Source: Anaerocolumna xylanovorans DSM 12503
GTDB lineage: Bacteria > Bacillota > Clostridia > Lachnospirales > Lachnospiraceae
DNA: 64,000 bases
Assembly: GCF_900143645.1 (NCBI RefSeq)
Contig: NZ_FRFD01000017.1
Location: 1-64,000, forward strand
Direction of reading: 5' to 3'
The notes under the pieces are model-generated. The model was not told where the DNA came from. It ran no database searches and was given only the letters and a program-made list of their open reading frames with translations. Position numbers and translations under genes: made by a program. Below are positions 7,751 to 16,938 of the stretch, one piece after another. The first letter of the stretch is position 1, and the number at the start of each line of letters is the position of its first letter.

Positions 7751-9922
7751 ATGAAAAAAAGACATCATTCACTATCAATCAAAATCAAAATTTCCCTGTT
7801 GTGCGCCGCATTCATTATTATTGCATCTGTGGTAAACTTTACTGTTATAAACAGAGTATCCAAAGATACTATCACAAGCAATACACAAACGACTATGAAA
7901 AACCTGGCAGATTCTTATAGTAAAAATGTGAATGAAGCAGTTTCCAACATCAGCAATTCAGCGCAGTTTTTAATGCAGTCACAGGAAATAAAGGCGCTGA
8001 TGCAATCCGGTGATGCATCGAAAGAGGCAGATACCGGCAGTATAGACGGCTACATCTCCATGTTTCTTACCATGGACGAAAACAGGGAGGATGTAAGCCT
8101 TGTAAATACAGATGGTATTATACTCTATAGCTCTAATGATTCTTTAAAGGGCAAGGATATATCCGACAAAGATTATTTTACAAATACTCTGAAAAATGGT
8201 ACAAGTGCCCAGAGTGACGTATTTGTTTCCGATACCAGCAATACTCCCTCTATCACCTTCTCAATCCCTTTCCGAGACATTGAAATGGGACAGGGTATGG
8301 CCCCCATACAGGATAATACCGATACCATGCAAGCTTCCGGAACTGCAAACAACACGGCAGCTGCTTCATCGGAAGATTCGGCAGCCACTCCGGATGCCAA
8401 TCGATCCGATGCGGAAATTCTCGGTGTAATCACCGTTACCGTCAAGGTCTCTGAATTCAGCAGCCTTTTATCCGATATTTCTTTATCCAGCATGGATAGT
8501 GCCTATGCCTATCTATTGGATACCAGCGGAAATGCTATCTATTATCCGAAGTCCGAGGTTATCGGCTCCAGTTTAGATATTGATTCTATTGATAATCTGG
8601 TAAAAGGAATAAAAACAGGCGAAACATCAAAGAACACTACATTAACTTACAGCTATGACGGTAAGACACTCTTTGCTTCTTACAGCCTTCTAAAAAGCAA
8701 CAACTGGATTCTGGTCCTTGCGGCAGAAAAGCAAGAAATAATGGCTCCCCTTGAAAAGGCCACCTTCAATTCCCTGGTCATCACACTTATTCTTACTGTC
8801 CTTTTAAGTCTGCTGGCGTATCTGTTTGCAAGCAGCATTACCAAGCCGATCAGGAGGCTTACAGGCTATATTAATAAGACCGCAGGATTGGATTTTACGG
8901 AGGATTCCTCCTTCCGGTCACTGCTTAAGAACAAGGATGAAACCGGTGAAATGGGCAGAGCAATTGAAACCATGCGTGAAAACCTAAAGAACATGATCCA
9001 AAAAATCGGACAGGCCTCTGACAACATGCTTCAGACCGCTGACAGCCTGAATGGTATTACAAAATCCGTAAACGATTACGCTTCCGATAACAGTGCAACT
9101 GCCGAAGAGCTTTCTGCCAGCATGGAAGAAACCGCCGCCACCACAACCCTTATCTGCAATAACATTGCAAATATTGAAAACCACTCTGCGTCCATCTATA
9201 CAAAGGCTACGGAAGGAATCAATAAATCCGGCCATCTAAAGGACCGCGCAAGCCGGCTGAAAGAAACCACGGAGAGTGCCGTTATCAGAATAAAAGAAAT
9301 CTACGAACAGTTTAAATCTGATACCTCCTTAGCAATCAGCCAGGCCGAGGCAGTAAATAAGATTAATACCTTAACCAATGTCATCAAGGAAATCGCAGAC
9401 CAGACCACTCTGTTAGCCCTGAATGCTTCCATAGAAGCCGCCAGGGCAGGAGAAGCCGGCAGAGGATTTTCCGTAGTAGCCAACGAAATCGGCTCACTGG
9501 CAGACCAGTCCGCAGGCACTGTTAAAAATATTAATGCCATTACCGCCGAAGTGAATACAGCAGTAAAGGCATTAACAGAAAGCCTCAGCCGCTCTCTTAC
9601 CTTCTGGGAAAAGGATATCCTGACAGACTATAGCGCTTTTCTTGAAACCAGCAGCGAGTACGGCGAAAATGCAACGGAAATCAACCAGTCCCTGGAGGCA
9701 ATACACGGCGGCATTGATTTGCTAAAAGGTGAATTAAAAAACATCAGTACCTCCATTGTCGAAATCAATAACATGGTTGAGGATTCCTCTGCCGGTGTCG
9801 GAGATGTCGCTGCAAGAGATACCGATATCGTCACCCTTACCTCCGATACCCGAAAGATGGTGGAAAGTAACAGGCAAAATGCCACAGAGCTTGATGAAAT
9901 CGTCAAGTCCTTTAAGCTCTGA
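7751..9922 (+). CDS. Methyl-accepting chemotaxis protein
   Basis: The 723-residue receptor has one membrane segment at ~11-33, a large extracellular sensor (~35-335) of dCache type, a second membrane segment (~340-362), a HAMP linker (~362-415) and a cytoplasmic signalling coiled coil to the C-terminus. The kinase-control tip reads [20 protein letters not shown] and is almost invariant in the family. A low-complexity Ala/Ser/Asp stretch (~190-220) sits inside the sensor loop. The ligand is unknown. The ribosome binding site (GAGTGG) is weak, so the start is chosen because it places the first membrane segment correctly. No chemotaxis or flagellar genes are in the window, so this is an orphan receptor locus. 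Confidence 0.9.
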   Translation: MKKRHHSLSIKIKISLLCAAFIIIASVVNFTVINRVSKDTITSNTQTTMKNLADSYSKNVNEAVSNISNSAQFLMQSQEIKALMQSGDASKEADTGSIDGYISMFLTMDENREDVSLVNTDGIILYSSNDSLKGKDISDKDYFTNTLKNGTSAQSDVFVSDTSNTPSITFSIPFRDIEMGQGMAPIQDNTDTMQASGTANNTAAASSEDSAATPDANRSDAEILGVITVTVKVSEFSSLLSDISLSSMDSAYAYLLDTSGNAIYYPKSEVIGSSLDIDSIDNLVKGIKTGETSKNTTLTYSYDGKTLFASYSLLKSNNWILVLAAEKQEIMAPLEKATFNSLVITLILTVLLSLLAYLFASSITKPIRRLTGYINKTAGLDFTEDSSFRSLLKNKDETGEMGRAIETMRENLKNMIQKIGQASDNMLQTADSLNGITKSVNDYASDNSATAEELSASMEETAATTTLICNNIANIENHSASIYTKATEGINKSGHLKDRASRLKETTESAVIRIKEIYEQFKSDTSLAISQAEAVNKINTLTNVIKEIADQTTLLALNASIEAARAGEAGRGFSVVANEIGSLADQSAGTVKNINAITAEVNTAVKALTESLSRSLTFWEKDILTDYSAFLETSSEYGENATEINQSLEAIHGGIDLLKGELKNISTSIVEINNMVEDSSAGVGDVAARDTDIVTLTSDTRKMVESNRQNATELDEIVKSFKL

Positions 9923-9961
9923 TATAAAAATCAAGAAACAATTTTCACTTTTGTATAAAAT

Positions 9962-10918
9962 TTAATTCACCTGATTGATGGGCTTGCCAAGAAGATAAGC
10001 ATGGATATTATCTGCCAGCATATCAATGAGCCGCTGTCTCGTTTCGAGGCACTGCCAGCCGATATGTGGTGTCAGGATGCAGTTATCAAGAGAAAACAAA
10101 GGGTTGTCCAAAGATGCCGGTTCCTTTTCCAGTACATCCAGGGCAGCCCCTGCTATCTTCTTATTCCGAAGAGCCTCCACAAGGTCCTCTTCCTTGATAA
10201 TCGCCCCTCTTGAAGTGTTAATCAGATAAGCTTCCGGCTTCATGAGAGACAGCTTCTCTTTATCAATTAAATACCTGGTTTCTTCTGTTAACGGACAGTG
10301 AACGGTTACAAAGTCACTGTCCGTTAGCAATTCTTCTAATGTAACAAAGCGGATATTCTCATCCATAAAATCTCTCCGGGTTCTGCTGTACACTAATACC
10401 TTCATATCAAAGGCTCTTGCCTTTTTTATGACATCTCCCGCAATCTTTCCTGCTCCGATTACGCCTAAAGTTTTACCGCTTACCTCAAAATGGTTCACCT
10501 GAAGATGCTTTGTAAAATTATCAAACTTCCCTCCTCTTATCATAATCTGCTGTTCCGAAAGAGAAGAACATAAAGACAGAATGAAAGAAAAAGCCAGTTG
10601 GGCAACTGCCGCAGAACTGTAGGAGGGGATATTGCATACGGTTATATTCCTTTCCCTTGCTGCCCTTATATCGATATTATTATAGCCTGTCCCTGCCTCG
10701 CATATTAACTCTACGCAGGAAGGAAGCTTCTCTATCAGCTCCCTTCCCATAGGAATTTCCTTGGTAATTACTATCTGCTGATCTTTTGCTCTTAAGAGCA
10801 TATCCTTGGGGTCGGTTTTCTCATAGAGAGTAATGTTAACTTCTTTTTTTAAGTTATCCAGATTTAACTTTTGGTCAAAATCTACCTTTGAGGAGTTTAA
10901 AAACACTGCATTTTTCAT
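9962..10918 (-). CDS. D-isomer-specific 2-hydroxyacid dehydrogenase
   Basis: The protein (~318 residues) has the NAD-binding motif GVIGAGKIAGDVIKKA (~150-165), the catalytic Arg in INTSRGAIIKE, the Glu in the DVLEKEPAS block and the catalytic His in LTPHIGWQ near the C-terminus. These features define NAD-dependent D-2-hydroxyacid dehydrogenases, which reduce 2-keto acids or hydroxypyruvate. The substrate cannot be specified. Two close ATG codons are possible: the one at 10930 sits only one base after AAGGAG, so the one at 10918 is preferred. It is divergent from the ferredoxin-like gene and overlaps nothing. Confidence 0.85.
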   Translation of the reverse strand: MKNAVFLNSSKVDFDQKLNLDNLKKEVNITLYEKTDPKDMLLRAKDQQIVITKEIPMGRELIEKLPSCVELICEAGTGYNNIDIRAARERNITVCNIPSYSSAAVAQLAFSFILSLCSSLSEQQIMIRGGKFDNFTKHLQVNHFEVSGKTLGVIGAGKIAGDVIKKARAFDMKVLVYSRTRRDFMDENIRFVTLEELLTDSDFVTVHCPLTEETRYLIDKEKLSLMKPEAYLINTSRGAIIKEEDLVEALRNKKIAGAALDVLEKEPASLDNPLFSLDNCILTPHIGWQCLETRQRLIDMLADNIHAYLLGKPINQVN

Positions 10919-11114
10919 TTTTCTTACCATGCTCCTTTCAACCTTTTTTCTTTTTTCCTGTAGTGTAGCACCAACTTTTTAATGATGCAACAGGAAAGAG
11001 CATAAAAACTTTTGAAAACGTTGTAAAAACAACAGATTTATCCCTGATATCCTGTATAATGGTTATATCAGCAAAAGTTCAACCACTAATGGATGTAAAA
11101 TGGAGGGTATAAAT

Positions 11115-11837
11115 ATGCTTAGAAAAATTATTAAAATAGACAAAGAAGCCTGCAACGGCTGCGGATTATGTGTAAACGCCTGCCACGAAGGTGCTATCGG
11201 CTTAGTTGATAACAAAGCAGTTCTTCTTCGGGATGATTACTGTGACGGACTGGGTAACTGCCTTCCCGTATGCCCCACAGGAGCCATTACCTTTGAAGAA
11301 AGAGAAGCTCTGGAATACAATGAGGAAGAAGTTCTTAGAAAACAAAAAGAAGCGAAAGAGAAAGAACAAGTGAAGGTTCCCTTTCACGGCTGTCCGGGTT
11401 CCCAGGTCAAAAGCCTTCGCCCTGCTGTAACTCCTGCCACAGAACAAAAGTCTGCTCCTGCCACAGAAAGTATCTCAAGGCTGATGCAATGGCCCGTCCA
11501 GATTAAACTGGTGCCTGTAAATGCTCCCTACTTTAATGGTGCCGATCTTTTGATAGCTGCAGACTGCACCGCTTATGCCTATGCGGGATTTCATGAGGAA
11601 TTTATGAAGAACCGGATTACCGTTATTGGCTGTCCCAAGTTAGACGATGTGGACTATTCTGAAAAGCTTACTCAGATATTCTTACAGAATGATATTAAAA
11701 GCATTACGGTCGTGCGTATGATCGTACCCTGCTGCGGCGGTATTGTTAACGCTGTAAAAGCTGCCATGCTGGCAAGCGGAAAGATTATTCCCTGGCAGGT
11801 AGTCACCATTTCCACCGATGGTACACTTATAAATTAA
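11115..11837 (+). CDS. 4Fe-4S ferredoxin-domain protein with conserved C-terminal cysteine motifs
   Basis: The 240-residue protein starts with a two-cluster ferredoxin domain: CNGCGLCVNAC (~13-23), then a second set in CDGLGNCLPVCPTG. A charged linker follows (~70-85, rich in Lys/Glu), then a domain with HGCPGS, DCTAYAY, GCPKLD and VPCCGG. This architecture is common in anaerobes as a stand-alone iron-sulfur protein, often near hybrid-cluster genes; electron transfer or redox sensing is inferred. The start at 11115 follows GGAGGG with eight bases spacing; an upstream ATG overlaps that site. TATAAT at 11055-11060 is a possible -10 box. It is a single gene closed by a terminator. Confidence 0.8.
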   Translation: MLRKIIKIDKEACNGCGLCVNACHEGAIGLVDNKAVLLRDDYCDGLGNCLPVCPTGAITFEEREALEYNEEEVLRKQKEAKEKEQVKVPFHGCPGSQVKSLRPAVTPATEQKSAPATESISRLMQWPVQIKLVPVNAPYFNGADLLIAADCTAYAYAGFHEEFMKNRITVIGCPKLDDVDYSEKLTQIFLQNDIKSITVVRMIVPCCGGIVNAVKAAMLASGKIIPWQVVTISTDGTLIN

Positions 11838-11852
11838 CAATCTGCCCATTAA

Positions 11853-11912
11853 AAAGAGGATATCCGCAAAATGATGAATCTGTCATTTTGCGGATATCCT
11901 CTTTCTTATTTA
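11853..11912. terminator. Intrinsic terminator
   Basis: A 22-base perfect stem (11853-11874 with 11883-11904) has an eight-base loop; the arms begin with AAAGAGGATATCC. It ends in a T-rich tail. It separates the rightward ferredoxin gene from the leftward CAP gene and could serve both. Confidence 0.9.
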
Positions 11913-11956
11913 TTTCGCAAACTTACTTTGTTTAAGTTAAATACAGTCATACCTGC

Positions 11957-13123
11957 TTAGTCGGAAAATAACTGTGAACAGTATACGGTACCATTTACTT
12001 CATATACACCGATACCAATGTGACGGTAACTTGCATTCAAAATATTTGCCCTGTGTCCGGTAGAACCCATCCACTTATCCATAACCTCTTCCGGTGTATT
12101 AAAACCGTAGGCAATATTTTCACCCGCTGCACCTACACTGACATTGTATTCCGAAAGAACTGTACTCCATTCTGTTCCATTCGGTCTTGTATGGGAGAAG
12201 GATTCCTTAATCTCCTTTGCACGTTTGTTTGCCGGTGCAACCAGCTCCTGGGACATGGTTAAAGCTGATACTCCTGCCTTGGCGCGTTCTTTATTTACTA
12301 TTTTAAGAACCTGGCTTGCATAGCTGCTGTCATAGGTGTTTGTATCTTTATTTGAACCTCCTGTAGTAGGAGTCGGTGTTGCTGTGGGAGTTGGCGTCGG
12401 AGTAATCGTACTTCCGGAAGATTTTACAGTAACGGAAGCTTTCCCGGAATACACACCATAATATTTTACGCCCTTGGAACTCTTTACAGCTCTTACTTTA
12501 TAATAATAGGTCTTTCCGCCGGATACGGATTTATCCGTATAGCTTGTACAGGTTGAGCTTCCAACATACTTGTAAGTTCCGTCTGCACTTGATGCACGGT
12601 ATACATAATATCCGCCGGCACCGCTTACTGCTGACCATGCTACTGCAGCTGTACCGGATGTGCTGCTCTGGGCTGCAATGTATGCTGCTTTTTTAAGAGT
12701 AGGGGTTACACCTGCTGCCGCAGAAGTCTTACTGTAATACTTCACACCGCTTACTGTTTTATAAGCTTTTGCTTTGTAATAATAACTCTTTACAGAAGAC
12801 AGCCCTTTATCTACATAACTGCTGTTTGAAGTCTTTCCGATATATTTGTAACTTCCGTTAGAAGATGCCGCACGGTATATTTGATATCCGCCGGCCTTGC
12901 TCACGTTCCCGGCCTTTAAGGTGACCGTTGTGGCCGTTCTTACTGTTGCTTTCACTTTGGGAATTGCTGATTTCAAAGGATTTACTGCCGCTGCTTTTGC
13001 AGTAGCCGTTGTGACAGATGCTGTAACACCGTTTGCAGCATTATTCATATCGAGATCCGGAATAAAGACGGATGCAATTGTCAGAGTTGCTATAAGAATT
13101 GAAGATATGAAAAATCTTTTCAT
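11957..13123 (-). CDS. Secreted CAP/SCP-domain protein with Fn3-like repeats
   Basis: The 388-residue protein has a signal peptide (MKRFFISSILIATL...), two or three fibronectin-III-like repeats at ~45-235 marked by GGYxVYRA and SYTDKxxSxxKxYYYKxxA, a Thr-Pro linker (~245-265), and a C-terminal CAP domain (~275-388). The CAP domain has NKERAKAG, FSHTRPNG, AAGENIAYG and STGHRANILN, so the usual His/Glu cavity residues are present. The domain is extracellular; its function in bacteria is unsettled. The start at 13123 follows AGGAGGG by nine bases; longer reading adds 32 residues that do not resemble a signal peptide. It stands alone. Confidence 0.88.
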   Translation of the reverse strand: MKRFFISSILIATLTIASVFIPDLDMNNAANGVTASVTTATAKAAAVNPLKSAIPKVKATVRTATTVTLKAGNVSKAGGYQIYRAASSNGSYKYIGKTSNSSYVDKGLSSVKSYYYKAKAYKTVSGVKYYSKTSAAAGVTPTLKKAAYIAAQSSTSGTAAVAWSAVSGAGGYYVYRASSADGTYKYVGSSTCTSYTDKSVSGGKTYYYKVRAVKSSKGVKYYGVYSGKASVTVKSSGSTITPTPTPTATPTPTTGGSNKDTNTYDSSYASQVLKIVNKERAKAGVSALTMSQELVAPANKRAKEIKESFSHTRPNGTEWSTVLSEYNVSVGAAGENIAYGFNTPEEVMDKWMGSTGHRANILNASYRHIGIGVYEVNGTVYCSQLFSD

Positions 13124-13249
13124 ATATTTTTGCCCTCCTAATTGTTCATCACAAGTAAGTTGCTCATTCAGGTTAACATAATGACATAGGAGGGTCAACA
13201 CACAGATTCTGGAAGCCATTATTAACCAAAGTCTCTAGGGGCTTCCCCT

Positions 13250-14425
13250 TTATTCGCCGATAAAACTGTTATCCAACGTTACAACAGGTTCATATCTTTC
13301 ATTCAATTTCTTTAATTCCTTGTCCATATCGGAAAGTAATTGCTTCCTTTGCTTCTCACCGTAAGAATAGGGAATCAGCATATCAAATATTAATTTAACT
13401 TTATCATCTTCTTCTATAATACGAAAATCATGAACGGATGCTTCCGGTTCAATTTTCTTAATAATATCTATAATCTCTTTTTTTCTTGACAGGCTCTCTT
13501 CATCCTCTAAATTCACCGGGTCCACGTGAATCACGAGAAAGATACCCATTTCTCTTAGAATATCCCGCTCAATCCTGTCAATGATTTCATGGACTCCCTC
13601 CAGGTTTTCCTTTGCCTGTACCTCTACGTGTATGGTAGCCATAATATGGGAGGGTCCGTAATTATGGACTATAAGGTCATGGCATCCCAAGATTCCTTTA
13701 TAACCCTCAACCCTTTTCGTAATATTTTCATAAGTTTCCTTATCGATTGCTTCGCCTAAAAGAGGCTCTAAGGTCTCCTTTGCAATGTTAAAGCCTGCAA
13801 TAATAACGACCGCGGATACCAAAGCTCCCATCCATCCGTCAATTTTTAATCCCGTCGCCTTCCCTATTACAATAGAAAGAATCGTAACGGAGGTAATTAA
13901 CACATCTCCAAAGGCATCGGTCCCGGTAGCTTTTAATACGCCGGAATTAATCTTTTTTCCAAGCCCTCTGTTAAATAATGCCAGCCATAGTTTCACCAGC
14001 ACAGAGAGAATAAGAAGGACTAATATTCCACTGTTAAATACTACAGCTTCCGGCTTTAATATCTTCCCAAAGGAATTCTTAAAGCAGGTAAAACCCACCT
14101 GCAATACCAGGAAGGCAACAATAAAAGCGGCAATGTATTCCGATCTTCCATGCCCGAAGGGGTGCTCCTTATCCGCAGGCTTTTGGGAAATCTTCGTGCC
14201 GACTAAAGTCACGATAGAAGAGGCCGCATCAGAGAGATTGTTAAAAGCATCCGCTGTGACAGAGATACTGTTTATTAGAAATCCGCCGATGAACTTCACG
14301 GCAAACAGCAGAATATTGCAGATTACCCCTATAAATCCCGAAAGCATGCCATAGGAACTGCGCACCTTGGAATTATTGGTATTCTCATAATCTTTTACAA
14401 ATTTCTTTACCAGAAACTCTGTCAT
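13250..14425 (-). CDS. Cation diffusion facilitator family transporter
   Basis: The 391-residue membrane protein has six predicted spans in its first ~220 residues and the family motifs SVTADAFNNLSDAASS (metal site, ~50-65) and HPFGHGRSEY (~93-102). A soluble metal-regulatory domain with an HxxDP-type motif (IHVDPVNL) follows. It exports divalent metal (Zn2+, Mn2+, Fe2+ or Co2+) in exchange for protons; which metal is not clear. The C-terminal domain is longer than the usual cytoplasmic domain, as in the ~390-residue subgroup. The ATG at 14425 lies five bases after GGAGG and is preferred over a GTG four codons upstream. It forms a leftward series with neighbouring genes but has its own spacer. 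Confidence 0.88.
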   Translation of the reverse strand: MTEFLVKKFVKDYENTNNSKVRSSYGMLSGFIGVICNILLFAVKFIGGFLINSISVTADAFNNLSDAASSIVTLVGTKISQKPADKEHPFGHGRSEYIAAFIVAFLVLQVGFTCFKNSFGKILKPEAVVFNSGILVLLILSVLVKLWLALFNRGLGKKINSGVLKATGTDAFGDVLITSVTILSIVIGKATGLKIDGWMGALVSAVVIIAGFNIAKETLEPLLGEAIDKETYENITKRVEGYKGILGCHDLIVHNYGPSHIMATIHVEVQAKENLEGVHEIIDRIERDILREMGIFLVIHVDPVNLEDEESLSRKKEIIDIIKKIEPEASVHDFRIIEEDDKVKLIFDMLIPYSYGEKQRKQLLSDMDKELKKLNERYEPVVTLDNSFIGE

Positions 14426-14504
14426 TGCAACCTCCACAAATCTGTAATAGTTAATATATTACCATAATTTGAAAGGAAATACCATAGAAGGAAAATAAAA
14501 GCTT

Positions 14505-15665
14505 CTAACAGCAGTCATTTGCCTGTGCCGTTAACGGCAGGGGAAACCAGCTCTTTATGCAATTTCTTTTATCAGCATTCAGCCTTTTGCAATACTGGGG
14601 CAATCTGATTTCACCGGCAGCAGAAAACAGCAGTGCCGTTGCTTCAAGGGCCGTAAGATTAAGGTCAGGTTCTTTGTCTTCGCTATGCACAGAAGGCTCA
14701 TTTTCTTTTACGGTAATCTCAAGTATGGTTTCATCAACAGCCAGGGTAATGGACCCCTCTACCAGGGGCTCCGCTGCTGCCTTTGCTTCCAGGAATGCCC
14801 GTATAACCGCTTCCCAGTCCAGTATCCGGTAGCTTTCACAGGTAATTACCCGAAAAGATTCCGCAATCTGAATCAGTACATTTATCTTATCCCTTTCAAG
14901 GGGAGAGGCCGCAAAAATATGCTTCCCTTTTCCTGCAAAGGAGAACAGTGCTTTTAATACATAGGGGTAATAGTCTGCATCCTCGAGTAAAAACTCCGAA
15001 ATACGGCCATCCTGCCCCAGGGCTAAATATCCTATAAATTCCGAATCCAAAAGCACGGCATAGGGCTTACCCTGCCAGGAGCAAAGGATGTCATAAAACT
15101 CTTCTGTTTCACGTATTGCTTGGTTCTTCTGTTTCTCATAAAGAGAATATGCCTTCTTAATAAGACTGTCTTCTTCCAAAGGCACAAGCTTTACCTGTGA
15201 GGTGTCAAGCTCTTTCAAACAATGGCGTATATTTGTATCCGTAACTTCAAACTCTATTCGAATACCGGAGGGTTCAAACCCAAAATATTCATACCGCTGC
15301 CTTTGCCCTCCCAGGAAGATATACTGATACCCCTGATCCTTTATTTCTTCTATTACATAGCCCATAAGCTCTTTCATATAGCCCTTGCTTCTGGCATAAG
15401 GGTGAACGGATACCACACCGATACAGCAGGCCTTTAGACTGCTTTTACCCATCCGGTAAGATATGGGCATGGCACACACCAACGCCTTAATCTTTCCTTC
15501 TTCCATTATCAGATAATGATAATCGGCATAATTCTTACCATCTGCGTACAGCTTTGGAAGAAGTTTTTTAAAGTCATGGGGACACTGATCCTGGCTGAAA
15601 ACATAATTTATAAAATCAATGATATCCTCATATTCCTCTTTATTTGCCCTTCTGCAACAAATCAT
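14505..15665 (-). CDS. GNAT family N-acetyltransferase, Eis-like
   Basis: The 386-residue protein begins with a GNAT domain. Its acetyl-CoA motif reads VHPYARSKGYMKELMGYVI (~85-103). A second acetyltransferase-like region and a C-terminal sterol-carrier-like domain follow (~290-386), the three-part layout of Eis-type enzymes. The family acetylates amines, including some aminoglycosides; the substrate here is not known. The only in-frame start has AGGAGG almost adjacent to it (one base), which is poor spacing, so translation may be weak or the true start is not ATG. Downstream spacing to the cation transporter is 79 bases. Confidence 0.78.
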   Translation of the reverse strand: MICCRRANKEEYEDIIDFINYVFSQDQCPHDFKKLLPKLYADGKNYADYHYLIMEEGKIKALVCAMPISYRMGKSSLKACCIGVVSVHPYARSKGYMKELMGYVIEEIKDQGYQYIFLGGQRQRYEYFGFEPSGIRIEFEVTDTNIRHCLKELDTSQVKLVPLEEDSLIKKAYSLYEKQKNQAIRETEEFYDILCSWQGKPYAVLLDSEFIGYLALGQDGRISEFLLEDADYYPYVLKALFSFAGKGKHIFAASPLERDKINVLIQIAESFRVITCESYRILDWEAVIRAFLEAKAAAEPLVEGSITLAVDETILEITVKENEPSVHSEDKEPDLNLTALEATALLFSAAGEIRLPQYCKRLNADKRNCIKSWFPLPLTAQANDCC

Positions 15666-15755
15666 TCCATTCCTCCTTATCCTTTCTTTTATCTGGTCTT
15701 CTGTCTCCGGTTGTTTTTGTCAGCTCTGTCACCATCTTTTGCAGCCAGTACAGAA

Positions 15756-16574
15756 TTATCTTGAAAGCAGTTGTTCTAAAAATTCTTTTCCTTTTATAAT
15801 ATCACGTTTTTGCTCTTCTCCTTCGATTTCACGTTCAATAGTGATAGCACCGGTATATCCAATTTCTTTAAGTTTTCCGATAAAGGCCGGGTAATTCACG
15901 CGCCCTTCTCCAAGAGGTCTCTCTTCTCCTAAATGAACTCCGTCCGCCGGATAAAGACCGTCCTTTCCATGAACCCCCATAACATATCTTCCCAAGATAT
16001 CCAGGGCATCAACAGGATTGGCCTTACCATACATTAGAAGGTTGGCCGGATCAAAATTAATTCCGATATTGTCCATCCCGGTATCTTCAATGGCACGCCT
16101 TAAGGTAACCGGGGTCTCCTGCCCTGTCTCAAACAAAAAATTCTGCTTATTCTTTTGGCATACCAAAGCAATCTGTTTTACTGCTTCTACAACCCGGCGG
16201 TAATTTTCATCATATGGATTTTCTGGCAGAAAGCCCACGTGGGTTACAAAATCCCTGACAGGAAGCTTTGCTGCAAACTCGGAGCCTCTGATAAGCGCCT
16301 CTATACGCTCTTTTCTGTATTTTTCAGGAACCAGTCCCAGGTTAAGCTGCCCCTCGTAGAAATCCCAGGTGATAGGTCCCGGCCATCCGCACCAGAAGGC
16401 AGTAATATCAATCTCAAGCTCTTTGATTTCCGTGTTTATCCTCTTAGCCGTATCCTCTGTCATCATCCCCTGATTCCAGCAAACCAGCTGACAATTATCC
16501 ATTCCCATTGACTTTAATTCTTTCATTTGCTCAGGAAAAGATTCATTTAAATGCACCAATACCCCGATTCTCAT
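15756..16574 (-). CDS. Sugar phosphate isomerase/epimerase (xylose-isomerase-like TIM barrel)
   Basis: The 272-residue protein is a TIM-barrel of the AP endonuclease 2/xylose isomerase-like family. Metal-site residues are visible in FLFETGQETP (Glu), NIGINFDPANLLMYG (Asp), VHGKDG (His) and ITIEREIEGEEQ (Glu). It probably interconverts ketose and aldose forms, or epimers, of a sugar or sugar acid in the cytoplasm. The start at 16574 follows GAGGAAGG; an extended reading includes remnant sequence from the pseudogene upstream. It is divergent from the ROK regulator and close to the kinase/transketolase operon, so it may act on the same sugar. D-apiose isomerases belong to this fold family, but no residue here proves that role. 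Confidence 0.8.
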   Translation of the reverse strand: MRIGVLVHLNESFPEQMKELKSMGMDNCQLVCWNQGMMTEDTAKRINTEIKELEIDITAFWCGWPGPITWDFYEGQLNLGLVPEKYRKERIEALIRGSEFAAKLPVRDFVTHVGFLPENPYDENYRRVVEAVKQIALVCQKNKQNFLFETGQETPVTLRRAIEDTGMDNIGINFDPANLLMYGKANPVDALDILGRYVMGVHGKDGLYPADGVHLGEERPLGEGRVNYPAFIGKLKEIGYTGAITIEREIEGEEQKRDIIKGKEFLEQLLSR

Positions 16575-16602
16575 AGAAATACCTTCCTCTCTCCAGTTAC
16601 TT

Positions 16603-16738
16603 TTAGTTGTTACCAAGTGCCATCTCAAGTTCTTTTAAGCAAAGCCTTACGGAACCTACTCCTTCGGAAAGAGGAAGCACCGCTATCTCTTTCTCCTGTG
16701 TCAGACAGTCCGCCGCATCCGATAACTCCTGCTCTCAT
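16603..16738 (-). pseudogene. Collapsed Gfo/Idh/MocA oxidoreductase remnant (internal deletion)
   Basis: The remnant begins with ATG and reads MRAGVIGCGGLSD, a typical NAD-binding start of a Gfo/Idh dehydrogenase, preceded by GGTGGTGGAG. About ten codons later the match switches to another frame, which reads AVLPLSEGVGSVRLCLKE and ends at a stop at 16605-16603. That fits the C-terminal block of the same family (PVxxxEGxxxxxLxxAAxES). So the two ends of one gene remain and the middle (~300 codons) is gone, with a frame shift at the junction. It sits directly upstream of the isomerase and was probably its operon partner. Confidence 0.7.
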
Positions 16739-16759
16739 CTTCTCCACCACCTTTCTTGT

Positions 16760-16794
16760 TAATTAATTAGTCCAGTGTCTTTACTAATTAATTA
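16760..16794. promoter_or_regulatory. Palindromic operator candidate for the ROK regulator
   Basis: A perfect 12-base inverted repeat, TAATTAATTAGT and ACTAATTAATTA, is separated by 11 bases. It lies between the leftward isomerase/pseudogene unit and the ROK regulator, where a repressor of the divergent genes would bind. The binding partner is inferred from position only. Confidence 0.55.
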
Positions 16795-16938
16795 TCATAA
16801 ATCGAACGCTTTGTCAATACATACGGCTTGACTTTTGATTAAGAGAATTTTATAGTTATCTTAATTGTTCCTAGGCCTTTAAAGGCAAAGGTCATGCTCT
16901 GCACCACGCGGAAGTATCAATGGATATGGGGAATACTC

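Noticed and set aside
13785..14354. A 189-codon plus-strand frame opposite the cation transporter
   Set aside because: It is a shadow of the transporter gene, has no ribosome site and no recognisable motifs.
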